64,000 nucleotides of DNA. Origin: Pisaster brevispinus (Eukaryota > Echinodermata > Asteroidea > Forcipulatida > Asteriidae). Made by a program: the position numbers and the translations under genes. The DNA lies in the NCBI GenBank assembly GCA_023634235.1, contig JAMKCF010000004.1, forward strand, positions 8,966,702-9,030,701. Direction: 5' to 3'. Below, piece after piece: positions 11,745 through 23,630 of the stretch. Under the pieces are notes generated by a model, which was not told the DNA's origin, did not search any database, and saw nothing but the letters and a program-made list of their open reading frames with translations. Each line of letters starts with the position of its first letter. Within the stretch, counting starts at the first letter, position 1.

Positions 11745-13320
11745 AAACTGACCGACACAACAAACAATAAAATGCTACCAAAAATCTTAAGTGTACCTTA
11801 GTCTTTATTTCCAAAATATTTCCCAGTTTGTAATTTTTAAACTAAAATTAAAAATTGCAGCTGAAAAAACTTCGCAAGCTTTTATTTAAATTTAAAACGA
11901 TTTTAAAGCATTTATAACTATGGACATTTCAGTGTTTTATGTTTGACACAAAACCAGATACTTCACTTGGAAACAAATTATATACATATTGTTTAAGCTG
12001 CTTATTTCATCTTCATATCTTATGGACAGATCAATAATAAACATTTCGTTTTTAATCAAGTCTGAAACATTAATGATGTACAAGCACTGTTGGCAAAGGT
12101 TTCTAAAGAACCAGCAATTGTTATAAACTTTGAATACAGATAATGAAGGGTACTGTCTTGTTACGTTTGTTTAATATACGATATTAAAACATGTACATGT
12201 ATTGCTTTGCACACATGCCTTTACACTTAAATTACATTAATGTTGAGTTAAGATTTTTTTAAACTCAATGCAATCTGTAAGTTACACAATTAGTGCCTTT
12301 AATAGAAGCTTATGACTAAAAATAAACTATTTTTGTTCGTAATGACTTCAACAATTCTGTATTAATGCTTTAAAGTTGAAGATCAGTACTCGGATCTCAG
12401 ACATGTCAAAATTTACATGTCCATGCTTTACTGCAGCGGTCTAGCACACCAATGCAGTGATCAGTGCCCAATTTCACATAATATAATAACAGCATTTATA
12501 AATCACCATATATCAAATAAATTGCTCAAAGGCACTGTACATAAAAAAGTTGAACACAAAACATTAATAAAAGCATAACAAATGGTAAAAAGTAACAACA
12601 TTTTATGGATAAATGTAGTACATTTTGCACATGTAGCAAATGTTACATCAATATATAGTACTATAGTATGGCCCTAATGTATGCAGGGCCCAATGGACTT
12701 TGGGTATAGTCTGGGTAAAGAGATGTTTCTAACACAAAAATACATACAAATCATTTTGACAATGATTCATTGAATGAGTCAGTTTGCCTTGTTGGGGGGT
12801 CAAGTGCTGTGGGGTTATTTGTTGCCAAGCCACGGCAAAAACATCGGGGAGAACCCCTTCTCTGTCATGATAAGTACTATACTATGTGCATAAAAAACAT
12901 GCCAGACCTACATAACTAATGAACTCAACTAATTAACTAAACTAATCAAAATATCACTGCTTACAGTAGTTTTTCTGTTTGGCACTCAGTTGCAAAAATA
13001 TTCATATTTACAAAAGGCATTGTCTGTTCGGCAGGGACTTGGCTGCACCCACAAAAATTGTATTTACAAAAATTATATTTACAAAAACAAAAAGTTTAAG
13101 TTCTGGACTGGCAGGTTACAAGAATAACAAAAATAGAAAATTCAACTGCTCATTCATATTGTTGTAGGCAAGTTACAACATCTTACATAAATGGAAAGTT
13201 ATCCCAAACAGCTGATTCATTAAGAGTCAGTTGTGATATTATTTATAAAAACCACAGTGAAAATGTACCATTAGTGAAATTGCAGCATTCTTCCTTAACA
13301 GTGATCCGCTGACCAAATGT
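11745..13320. other. Gene-free AT-rich region
   Basis: About 1.6 kb with no convincing splice-bounded coding segment on either strand. The composition is AT-rich with short homopolymer runs. Near 12830 a phrase 'cacggcaaaaacatcggggagaaccccttctctgtc' resembles the 3' body of the tRNA-derived SINE (minus strand), so an old SINE remnant may be present at 12790-12880. Confidence 0.35.
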
Positions 13321-13325
13321 CATTT

Positions 13326-13725
13326 ATAACAATTTTAAAGGCAGGGTTTACCTTTGGTAATTGCTCCAGAAATTAATGGCTATACAAACTTACTTGGCAC
13401 TGCAGCTGTTGATAATGAACAACATTTTGAAAAACAATTCCCTTCTAAGGAATGAGTTGTAAGGGAAAGGGATTCAAATCATTTCTAATCTGAGAAAAAT
13501 TTCATGCATGAAGCGTTTCTCAGATTGTCTATTTCAGTTACGGAATCAGGATTATTCTTCCTGCATGAAAATAACTACTCCAGATTTTTGGGGATATCTC
13601 AGAAACACTACCACCTTTTGAAATAAAATTTCACAGGTTAATTTTTAAGTATATGTCTACATTTATATATGATTAAAACAATTGAGCGGTTCAAAAAAAG
13701 AAGCTATACTTTAAAGAACAAGTTA
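13326..13725. mobile_element. Short non-autonomous element (TTTAAAGGCAGGG end), ~400 bp
   Basis: The stretch begins 'tttaaaggcagggtttacctttgg' and ends with 'agctatactttaaag', giving short inverted TTTAAAG ends. Its interior ('attgcagctgttaat', 'tattttgaaaaa', 'aatctgagaaa', 'ttctcagatt') is shared with 56625-57020, and its start is shared with 18376-18400. The paired 'aatctgagaaa'/'tttctcagatt' can form a hairpin. The features suggest a MITE family; no transposase is seen. Confidence 0.55.
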
Positions 13726-14223
13726 CAATTCTGCCCCATTGTCCAGATATCTGGCAAGTTCATGGATTAACGAAGCTATGTTAACCACTTCCTCCACAGG
13801 GTCTTAAGCATCCAATTTCAACTCACAAAGGTGGGAACAGAGACTTCAAAATATGGGTCAGTGAAAAATTTGGCAGAGACTCAACGGGAAGCAAACTGGT
13901 CTCCAAAGTCTACCAAGATACTAGACAAGATGTACCAGACAGTTGAAGCTAATGACTGTACAACACCTAAATTTAACACAACCTGGACAACTGAACCACA
14001 TAAAACATTCTCGAGTGAAGCCAAGTGAGTCAACAAACTGAAAATTACAATACTTCAGACTATCGACGGGAGCCAGATGAAATCCTACGTCATTATTGAA
14101 GTAGTTGATACACCTTGAAATCTGGCTTCTACCAGTTAAAAAAAAGACTGACTGCAATGCCATTTTTAAACCAGGGCTGGCAACATTCTGGGAGCATGAT
14201 CAACGAGCAACTTAGGTGCCTGA

Positions 14224-14233
14224 TATTTATTGA
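14224..14233 (-). terminator. Candidate poly(A) signal of the NLR gene
   Basis: AATAAA on the minus strand (14226-14231) lies about 290 bases past the NLR stop codon. It is the first such hexamer I noticed downstream, but the hexamer is common in AT-rich DNA. Confidence 0.3.
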
Positions 14234-14523
14234 GTGCTGTGTGTACTGTATATAATTATAGCTGAGAAGTGTAGCGAAGGACAAGCATTAATTTCACAGT
14301 AGTTAAATGCTGCATAAATATGGCAATACATTTTGTGATGTTATATGTATTCTCTTGTCATGTAGCCCATTTTACTACATGCTGAAATAGACCTCCATCA
14401 AATCTTCTCCAGCATTCAATACTTGTACTAGTTTTGCCAATGAAGTATCCAGCCTCTTCCCTGCACTATCTTGCATTACTGTAATGGGTTATAGATGCTA
14501 CATACCCAACTACAGACAAACAT

Positions 14524-17500
14524 TCACTTGAAATAAACAGTGCAGTTGTTCACCTCGCAATTATTGTATGTTGAGATGTGTTCCCAATCTTCCCCGGTTA
14601 ACTTGCAGTCTTCCAACACCAGCTTCTTAAGGGATACCAGCCTCTGCAAAAACGGGAACCATGTTTTTGCCGATCCCTTCAGATCAGTGTTACTGTTGAG
14701 ATACAATTCTGTAAGGTCAGGCATACTCTCGAGTTGCTCAACAAGGCATTGGATTGTTGTACCTCTCAGGCCAAGGTTATTAAACACCAATCGCGTGAGA
14801 TTGAACTGCTGTAACTGTACACACCAGGCAGTGTCTGCAGTGTCAAGTATTTCAAATTCTGAGAGATTCAACTCTTTCAGGTCACTCCTTGTACTCATCA
14901 TTCCCAGGATATCTGCTAGGTCGGCATTCGATATTGAGCAACCTCTGATGTGTAGTATGGTTCCTTCCTGAATCTCCAACTGGTAGTTCATTGCGGGATG
15001 GACGTTATTGTCAACTGAGCAGGTTACCAGACTTGGCATATCACTACATGACTGAGCGATAGATTTCAGATCTTTTGTGGCTATATTGCAATCATTCATG
15101 AGTAACATCTCAAGATACTTTAGGCGACATAAACAGCTTGACCACTCGCTTGTAGATTGCCCAAGTTTTACATTACCAGATAGCTGCAAATTGGTCAACT
15201 TGACCATGCCAGCAAGGACTACAACATCCTCACCTACCAGTGAGCAGTCCCTCAATTTCAGTTCCTTAAGGTTCTCTATCTGCTCCAAACATTTAGGCCC
15301 ACATCTGGCCCACGATTTAGCCTTGCCACCCAATTTCTCATTGTGAGAAAGGTCCAAACTGACCAGGGTGTCAATGGCTGCAATGTGCTGCACATCATTA
15401 TCATTCAATTCACAATACTGCAAATTAAGTTCACGTAGTTTTTGCATTTTTCCCAGGTAGAGAGCCCAAAGATCCTTTGAGCCGCCCAAACCTTGGCAGT
15501 TTTGAAAGTTCATGACAGTCAGATTATGCATATTACACATGAGAGGCAGTAACTTGTCAATAAACTTCTCCAAGTTGCAACTTTGTAGGACAACTTCATC
15601 TACCTTCCCTAGAAAAACAGCCCCTTTACTTCTCTTTGTCTTTATTACACGCTTAAGAAAGTAGGCAAGTGAATTAAGGCTGTCGCCATCATAATCCTCA
15701 ATGACCAGTTCACTAGTTACAACTAAGTTTATGAGGTCCTCGGTTGGCTGTTCTTTTGACTGATTCTCAAAGTAACAGTTGAGGGTCAATCTGTGATCTT
15801 CTGGGCACTTTTCCTTCAAGATTGCTAAGACTGCATTGGTGCATTCATTATTGTCACCACAACAGAAACGCAGCAGATAGTCCAAGTTTGACAGATTTCT
15901 CATTCCTTTAATTTGACCAAGAATCTTTAGAAACTCATCAAAGTTCTCCTTCTGCAAGTTTTGCAAGTAGAGACCTCCGCACAACTCCTGGAAAGTCTTG
16001 TGGAGAAACTGGATACTGTTCTGCAACTCCAGTCCCCTTAAAACCTTCTGACTGTTGAAAATACCTGCTTCTAATGCTAGGTCAAGTGCCCTCTTCTCAA
16101 ACAATTTCTCTGCAAATGAAAGTTTCTGGATTTTGGACAGGAGACCATCCAAAGCAATCTTTCCAATTTCATTTACAACACCTGTTATTTCCTTTTCTGT
16201 GATGGCCTTTTTCCCCTTTCTTCTAAAGAGGTAGTTCAAAGCATCTTTGTAAAGAAGAAACAAGGTTGCGGGGAGTGAAGATGATTCTTGCCACAGAGCA
16301 CACAACATGAGAAGTAGCATCGGGCTCTTCACCAACTCCGACAATACATCAGAAGATTGAATCTTCTGCAAGAGCTCCTTTGCCTTCTCATCTGAATACA
16401 CTTGTTTCACATACTTTCCTATGTCTTCTTTTCGGAACCCCAAAACCTTAACACGGTTCATCGTATCTGGAATGAGCTCAGTGCGGAGTGTGTGATACTG
16501 AGAAGGGCGGGTTGTTACTACAACACAGCATTTACTAAGCATTTTTTGACATACAATTTTAAGCACAGAACCGAATTTGGATTCATCTAGGGTGGTGGTC
16601 ATGAACTCATCAAAGCCATCCAAGAGAATCAGCACCTTCTCTGGGTTAGCTTTGATATAAGACTGCAATTCAATCTTGTCTACTTCAGTATCTTCTGTCA
16701 AGAGTTGGTTAAAAATTGCCTCAATAAAATCTGAGTTTTCTTCTAGCGCATGCATCTTTAAAACAAACACAAGTTTGTACTTGTTTAGTGCATTGCTACG
16801 ATCATTTGCCCAGTCATACACAATTTTGCTAATAAGGGTTGATTTTCCTAGACCAGCCTTTCCTTCAAAGATGGTTCGATTGATAAGTTTACCCTCTCTG
16901 GTCTCTTGGGTGAATACTTCCTCATAAGACTTTAAGTTTTGTCTTCCTCCTCGTGGTCCACCTTCCTCATCTTGACTTTGCAACACCAGGTCTGTATAAA
17001 TATCTAGAATATGCATCTTTTTTAACAATGGATTCATTGGTACTTTGCTATCTTTGTCTGTATACCTTGTCCTCAATTCTTCTTCACACAAATCAGCCGC
17101 ATTGAGTTCACTGGCTCTGCCACTTTGCGGATTAGTGGTTGTGTCGGTTTCATCATTTCCTCCTGTTCAATAAAGAGGACAACGTAAGTATTACCACTCA
17201 TGGATACCCAATCAAGCTTTCTGACTGTATAGGTGTGCACTTTCGTTTGAAGAATTTGTTTTTCAAAAAGAGTACCACACTAAGAAACAAAAAAAAATTG
17301 TACAATGACATAGAAAAGCAAGATGGCGGCAATTCAGCTCATTTAATACAATTCATACAAATTCATGAATAAATGAACAAATTGTGCTGCATCAAAAACA
17401 AAATTGTACAATGACATAGAAAAGCAAAATGGCGGCAATTCAGCTAATTTACACTGCTGGACAAAGAATCTACAATTAATGCAAATTCATGAATGAATGA

Positions 17501-19129
17501 ACAAATTCTGCTGCATCAAAAATCAGATTCCAAGTCTAAAGTTACACTTTTTTCTTTTGCGAGTTGTGAAGAGCGTTTTTCAGGACCTCACACACTCACC
17601 TTTATGTCAAGCTTGATTTTGAAGAGTTAAGTGAAGGTGGGAGAAAAAACCAAGCAAGTTGTCTTTTTTACTTTCGTTTTGTCTTGTCATTACTTCTAAG
17701 CAATTAGTAGGACCGTTACTTATAACAGTAGCAAAGTACTCAAGGAATTTTCATTTTTGTTGGCAGTTCTGCAAAATTTGACCCTGGATAATATAATACA
17801 CTGGCTATAATGAAGTTTAAATAAGGTAACTTTTTATGAAATACACTATCGTTCATAACTGTGACTTGACAGTTTTTAAAACACAAGGTTTCCTTACCAT
17901 TTGTTCCAGGTGCATTGATATTAACAGTTATATTGTCAGCTGGTCCATTAAATATGGCACATTTAGAAAAAGTTTTAGTGGCGACATTTTCTGGCTGTCG
18001 ATTCCAGAGAGCTCTCAAATTACGGATGAATGTCCAGACGGCAAGCATCCACACAAAAAGGGAAAAACCTGGAAACGAGAGCAGAGAAGCAGGTCACTTT
18101 CACACACAGTAAATATTTTGTTACTATCTTATCACCATGCTTTTTATCATACATTCATTTATTTATTTCAGATTTATCCTATAACACAACAACAAAAAGA
18201 TGGGAAAAGAACATTTGGATTACGTTTAAACAATACAATGGAAAACAAATTAGATCAAAGTTAAGGAAATTAGACAGATCCTTCAGAACAGTCTGTTGTG
18301 CAGAGTTTGGCAGATTAAGTTGACACTATTCAAAAATTATCATACAACATATTTTTAGTTTAGTTAGTTTAGTTTATTACGTTTAAAGGTAGGGTCATCA
18401 TGTGGTAATGACACCGGGAAAAAATTGAACATTGTGTAATACCTAATGGTAGTAAGCATCCTGTGAATTTTTTTTCATCTGATTTCCAACCCCCCTCCCC
18501 CGCAGACTTGCAAACTCGCAAATTAATCGCCAATAAATCGGTCGACGCCTGGCCGATGTCCAGCAGGGCATTGGACACATTGGGCGGCGGGCAACATTTT
18601 GGACAACCCAGACAATCCATATATCGTCCAATCGCAGGGGCATAGGCAGAAAATCGGATGAGAGACTGACAGGCATCAGCCGATAAACGGGCCAAGAATT
18701 TGATCCCATGGCAGTGTACGGGACACTTTTAACTGCGACTGTGACGACCCTATCACACGATCTTTCGCTGACCTCTACACGCCGGTCGATGCCTAGAAAT
18801 CGCACACGCCACCCGGCCTCTGCTTTAATCGTGATTGTGGTATAAACAAGGACACTTGATCACACATCAAAATTTTACAAAGAAACGATGCTTACCTTGC
18901 TCTTTACACGTTATAATAAAGGGCATCTGTTATACACTAGTTCAACAAGCTAAATGTTTTCTTCAAACCATTTTGACCCATAATGCACAAGTAGTTCCCC
19001 AAATCCCCCCACTACAATCGCCCCACAAATCAATACCTGTAGCAATATCACTTTGTCTCCTCTCTGCCTCCATCATTTGTCTTGCTTTTTCTCTGGGTTG
19101 AGACTTTTTATGATGTTTGTTCGGTTTCC
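14524..19129 (-). CDS. NACHT-LRR (NLR) protein with predicted membrane segment; 5' end not found
   Basis: The last exon (17162-14524) encodes 878 aa: a NACHT NTPase followed by leucine-rich repeats. Walker A is GKAGLGKST, Walker B region is VLILLDGFDEF, and winged-helix-like sequence and ribonuclease-inhibitor-type LRRs (LRELNLQYCELND, LKELKLRDCSL, LTELYLNSNTDL) follow. NLRs are intracellular sensors that oligomerise on ligand recognition. A CAG acceptor at 17163 continues the frame upstream. The donor at 17897 closes an exon (18068-17898) with the hydrophobic run FSLFVWMLAVWTFI, then RNLRALW and the linker NGPADNITVNINAPGTNG. A further exon (19129-19037) encodes a basic, charged segment (KPNKHHKKSQPREKARQ). 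All three junctions are phase 1 and join in frame, giving at least 966 aa. No DEATH, CARD or PYD domain is seen. The initiator exon is missing from this model. Confidence 0.8.
17163..17897 (-). other. NLR intron with a ~115-bp tandem duplication
   Basis: The intron between the TM exon and the NACHT exon. Within it, 17288-17402 and 17403-17525 are two diverged copies of 'aaattgtacaatgacatag' to 'aacaaattgtgctgcatcaaaaa', each containing 'aagatggcggcaattcagct' or a close variant. Confidence 0.6.
18069..19036 (-). other. NLR intron with an unexplained GC-richer block
   Basis: The intron between the basic exon and the TM exon. 18376-18400 carries the start of the TTTAAAGG family element. From about 18480 to 18830 base composition rises and two minus-strand frames stay open together (18369-18695 and 18443-18805). 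Their translations contain Pro-Cys-rich text (CLGCPKCCPPPN in one frame, RRPMCPMPCWTSARRRP in the other) and no acceptor/donor pair fits the NLR phase. Probably repeat-derived; not assigned. Confidence 0.35.
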
Positions 19130-19301
19130 CTGTAATAAGAAACAAAAACTACCAGTTTTTCAGGCCTGAAATTTCATATTTGAAATAATTTCTGAAATTT
19201 AGAGCATGTGTAATGATTAACATGCTATACCACTGGAAGAAAACAGCCGTGACAGTATTCAATAACTCAGTATTCCTTTCACAAAAACGCTACATGCATG
19301 T

Positions 19302-19582
19302 GTGGCGTGTGGCCGAGCAGTCAAGTGCACTGGACTCAAGCTCTGGTGTTTCTGATCAGCAGAGTGTGGTTTCGAGTCAGGGTCTTGACCCTTATGTCCT
19401 TATGCAAGACACTTAACCAATATTGCTTTGTCCTTCCAATCAGAAGTACAGCAGTAGGTCCTGTGTTTTGTGTAATGCATGCAAAAGAACCTAGTTACAC
19501 TTATCAAGAAAAGAAGGGGTTTGCCCCGGTGCTTCTGGCAGTGGCTGCTGAATGTGCTGCAGCACCTTGTAATCTATCGGAA
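19302..19582 (+). mobile_element. tRNA(Leu)-like SINE in duplication copy B
   Basis: Same insertion as at 5132 because it lies inside the duplicated block. The head 'gtggccgagcagtcaagtgc', 'actggactcaagctctgg', a box-B-like 'gtttcgagtcagggtc' and the body 'agtacagcagtaggtcctgtg' are visible. The (ATT)n tail is absent, so the 3' end is truncated before the LINE fragment. Confidence 0.75.
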
Positions 19583-19635
19583 ATGCTACCTAAATGGGTT
19601 TCATAATCCAAAATATAGCTCTGCTTATCGTGTTG

Positions 19636-19925
19636 ACAAACAAATAATGGGTGCTTGGATGATTTATAAATAATCTTAAATGGGATAATCTAACACAATG
19701 TGAAGCAGGAAAAGCTACCAAGGTCATGAACTTCATCTACAGAAACTTCAGCTCCACTACCTTGACTGTGAAAGAGCACCTGTATAAAACATTGGTCAGA
19801 GACAACATCTCCTGTATGAAAATTATAGTACATCTGGAAAAGGTAAAAAGGCAAGCAGCAAGGTTCAACAAGGTCAACTAGGTACAAGGAGCAACAATTG
19901 TCTCAGCCATCATCAAAGAATGTGT
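19636..19925 (+). mobile_element. Decayed non-LTR retrotransposon fragment, copy B
   Basis: Counterpart of 5476-5740: KATKVMNFIYRNFSSTTLTV, then HLYKTLVRDNIS, then LEKVKRQAARF in frame-shifted pieces. It stops at 'catcatcaaagaa' and jumps to text matching 6280 onward, so copy B has lost the LINE 3' part retained in copy A. Confidence 0.65.
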
Positions 19926-19997
19926 CTGGCTCAAAGAACTTGGACAAAGTTATGTTTGAATATGTGCGAGGCGCACACACAGTTTGTTGTATACTTG

Positions 19998-20040
19998 ACC
20001 CTGACCCTGACCCTGACCCTGACCCTGACCCTGACCCTGT
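19998..20040 (+). repeat. (CCCTGA)n microsatellite
   Basis: About eight tandem CCCTGA units. Copy A has only about three at 6334-6351, so the run expanded (or shrank) after the duplication. Confidence 0.85.
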
Positions 20041-20205
20041 ATACTCGACTCAAAACATTGAACCGTTTTTTGGCAAAGAGCGCACACGCGTCTTTAGTGG
20101 AGAAACAATTAAACCTAATACAAGGCTCATTACGTTAAAAAAAGGGTTGAAACAAAGAACAAACAATTTGAGGAAAGTATGACAAAATTGTCTCAGAAAT
20201 CCTGG

Positions 20206-20624
20206 TAATAATAATAATAATATATTGTATTTGTATAGCGCCTACTGCAGGCCAGCCTCTAAGCGCTTAACATTCATGTTTCCTGCAAGGTATTTGGGGC
20301 TACGTTTGAAGTATGAGACCTACTCCTTTACATAGCACCTTGTAATGGTTTACAAGGTGCTGTGGCGCAATATGCAGCCGATCAAACCATGAACACCGGG
20401 GCGAACCCCTTCTCTTTTCGATAAGTGCACTGGGTTCTTTTTCGTGCGTTACACAACACACGGGACCAACGGCTTTACGTCCCATCCGAAGGACGAAGCA
20501 ATCATGGTTAAGTGTCTTGCTTAAGGACACAAGTGTCACGACCGGGGCTCGAACCCACACTCTGCTGATCAGAAACACCAGAGCTTGAGTCCAGTGATCT
20601 TATCCACTCAGCCACGACACGCCA
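20206..20624 (-). mobile_element. Full-length tRNA(Leu)-like SINE with (ATT)n tail, inserted only in copy B
   Basis: On the minus strand it starts at 'tggcgtgtcgtggctgagtgg' with 'ctggactcaagctctggtgt' and box-B-like 'gggttcgagccccggtcg'. The body follows: 'cacttgtgtccttaagcaagacactt', 'gatgggacgtaaagccg', 'aacccattacaaggtgctatg'. The tail is (ATT)n at 20206-20222. The matching place in copy A (about 6480) lacks it, so it arrived after the duplication or was lost from copy A. Confidence 0.85.
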
Positions 20625-20808
20625 CAGACAAAAATTAAATTGTATTAAACAACATAAATTTTGAAGCAATTTCCATAAAGGTAGTTGGAAATGATTCAGT
20701 ATCAAATGACAATGTAAATCTTTGCATTTTCTTATCCTTTCTTTCAACCCTAAAAAGGAATGTTTTCACCCAAATTCTTAAAATCTCAACATATTATCCT
20801 GTTATAAC

Positions 20809-22460
20809 TTAGTTTTCTTTACCCTTGTTTTGGCGTTTCTTTGTACCACCCAACAATCCTGGGCCTATGCTGAGCTCAAGGTTGGTGTCTTGCCCGATGT
20901 TCTGGTCTTCCAAAGTTAAGTCATCACACAACTGTTCAAGAAACAGCAAAACATAAAATTATCTGATGCCAGCCTTGGTTTAAGGATAAATTAACTTGAG
21001 TAGCCTAGTAAAAAAACAAGATGGTGTATATAAACAATTAGTTGTATTTTACATCTTTTCCAATAGTAATACCTACCTCCATGAGTATACCATCCATGGC
21101 TCAGTTCCCACCAACCATTTTGAGGCCAATATCACAAAAAACGTATACGCAATGTGTAATACACTCCTCTGCTTAAATGTTACACAATGCATCAATAAAC
21201 ACAGGACTTGAATTTGGGGTAAAATTTCACAAGACTACATTACATGGCTTGTAGCTCAAAATGTTTACTGGATCACAATTCATTTTACACGACCAGAATT
21301 TTCACCCAAAAAAGCTTTCTGAATATTTAGTTTAACATGTAAATTGTTCTTATTTGGACAAGCACTCTGAGAAGATTGATCTCGTTTGTCTTATGGCTTA
21401 GTGTATTTTGAAACTCAATGGAATTGTATTTACCCATGCAGACTCCAAGTCAGAGACTGTGTGTATTGCTAAATCAATGTTTCTTTGTGCAAACAGTACA
21501 CTTAAAGGAAAATGATACCAGCAATTCTAATCAAATAGTCCCTGCAGGCTTGAAGGGAAAAATGGAAGACTCTGGCGCAACTGGTTAATGGGGCTCAATA
21601 CATACCACAATACCCTTCAAGGTGGCAAGTCGCTGTCTCTCTGGTTGGATTCCCAGTTGATCTTGGAGTTTTCCTTTCAAGGTGAAGATGGTGGTCGAAG
21701 GATGTTGCTGAAGACAAATGGGTGCCATCCCACATGTGTTAATGAAGATTTGGATAAGATGTCCTTCATCGATTTTACTGTAAGGGAAACAATTGTGAAT
21801 AATTGTGCTAATAGTTCAACACAAAATGAAATTATTCCTCAAAAGCAGCTTTTGCAACAAACTACTTCCGTATTTTTCTCTCTGGTGCGATCAGGCCTGA
21901 ACTGGTAAATAAGCCGTCCTGATGAATCTATCACTTCCAGAAAGTGACTCAACTATTTCACTTCTCAAACCTAGTTGTATCACCTTGTGGAAGTGTTCTG
22001 GACAAACTCACTCGGTTGTATCAAAATTTGGACAAAAAACAGAACTAACAAACCAGTAGAGCTGGGGTAATAACTAGTCTAACAAAATCAAACACCGTAT
22101 GGCAACTCAACACCCAAACTGCTGGACTCTGGTATGGTGGCAAGCCTGATCCCATGTAAAGCATTTAACTGTTTACTGATGCAGTCCTCAGTCTAACAAA
22201 ATTAAACAAACCATGCTGATAGAGATTGATGGGTATGTGGCGATCACGGTTAAGGGTTTTGAAGTACAAAATTTGAATTTTGATGGATTTAGAACAAACC
22301 ATTTGTACCTGCAACAAGGATCTTTCAGCATCTCCACCGTTTCTGTCTGTGAATGATGCATCATCTCCTTCTTGGTGTCTTCTTCTTCTGAGACTGCAGG
22401 TGAAACAGACGAGATGAGAGCCATATTTGTCGTCTGATTGTTCTTCTTGTTGAAAGCCAT
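20809..22460 (-). CDS. Ubiquitin-like domain protein, copy B (3 exons, 148 aa)
   Basis: Exons are 22460-22309, 21777-21606 and 20931-20809, with the same sizes (152, 172, 123 bp), phases and splice sites as copy A. The protein keeps the same plan: Ser/Glu-rich N-terminus, ubiquitin fold (IQIFI, TLKGKLQDQLGIQPERQRL, LTLEDQNIG, LELSIGPGLLGG) and basic tail TKKRQNKGKEN after Gly-Gly. By my reading about 14 of 148 residues differ from copy A, several in the UBL core (for example Arg-Arg to Gly-His and Lys to Gln before the first strand, Phe to Ile before PERQR). Both copies are free of stops and frameshifts and all splice sites are intact, consistent with recent duplication or retained function. 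Confidence 0.75.
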
Positions 22461-22806
22461 CTTTGCCCTGGAGTCGAAGTAGATGCAGTGGTTTTATCTT
22501 CTAGACCGATCAGGGTCATCCAAGTCCTTCAGATTCTGTAGCTGTGTCAATGAGGCCAATGCAAAATTTATTGTTAGCTTCCCAAAAACTGATCTCCGAA
22601 AAATGATACAGGAAATTTTTCATTTCTCATTATTTATTATTTTCATCCCTTCCAAACGTTTCATACAGCAAGTGTTTCTGTTTCCGTTTTAGTTAAAGTG
22701 GACGCTACATTGACTATAAATGAATACATGTACATGGTGTTCACTTATGGAGGCATTTGCTGGAGACAGGACCAAAAACAAATTTGTCTTACTGTTGTGG
22801 ACTTTT

Positions 22807-23440
22807 TTAATAGCCAACAAATTTAAAGAAACTTTCTCTAAACCATAAACCTTGTTGGCTACCTACCTTTCTGAAATAAATAAATCAGTATATAATTGGT
22901 TATTTTGAAGAGAAAAAAATCATTTTAAATCCTTAAATTCTTAAAAACTTAATCCTTAAAGACACTGGACACCTTTGATAATTGTCAAAGAAACGTTACG
23001 GGGCGGAACGGCGGATGCCATGATTAAAAAAGTTTCGCGTGTGCGTGTTGACCATGTGTGGAAACTGGTGCGAATAACACACAGCCGGCCATCACAGTGC
23101 AATAATGCAAGCAGTGTTTTACAGGTACCAGACATGCCATTTCCCTGGTAATATGCACAATTGCTTCACGCAAGCAGTGGCTATGGTGTTAACGTTGACA
23201 GATAACCAGCATTAATATTGGTGTCGTGCATCTCAGTGTTATTGTGCGTATTGAACATACGAATCGAACATACACGCGCTGTATGTACAGTGCCATCTAC
23301 TACACAATACTACTACAATAATCACGAACACTATTACTCGCAACACCATACTACAGTGTAATTCTTCTCCTAAGACGTTAATATTCCTCCATCCATGTGC
23401 ACTCCGGGAATGACAATCGGAATCGTTTTTAATATTGAAA
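22807..23440. other. Gene-free segment specific to copy B
   Basis: No exon recognised. At 22966 'ttaaagacactggacacctttgataattg' resembles the ends of common short foldback elements of this genome, but no matching opposite end was found. Confidence 0.35.
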
Positions 23441-23457
23441 AAAGGTATTGTTTGTGA

Positions 23458-23630
23458 AAACACGTGACTCGCAAGTCACGAGTCCTCGGGGACAAGTCAG
23501 AGTCACGATAGTCGAGTCCGAGTCCGAGTCCGAGTCTTTTGCAGACGTGACTCGAGTCAAGTCCGAGTCACCGAAATTGGGACTCGAGACGGACTCGAGT
23601 CCGAGTCCTGGACTCGAGTCATACAACACT
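23458..23630. repeat. GAGTCC/GACTCGAGTC imperfect minisatellite
   Basis: Dense runs of 'gactcgagtc', 'gagtccgagtcc' and 'cgagtcacg' fill about 170 bp. The motif is close to self-complementary, so both strands have long open frames made of alternating Asp/Ser/Glu. These frames are not genes. Confidence 0.75.

Noticed and set aside
14540..15346. Plus-strand ORFs of 89-143 aa
   Set aside because: They are shadows of the LRR-coding minus strand.
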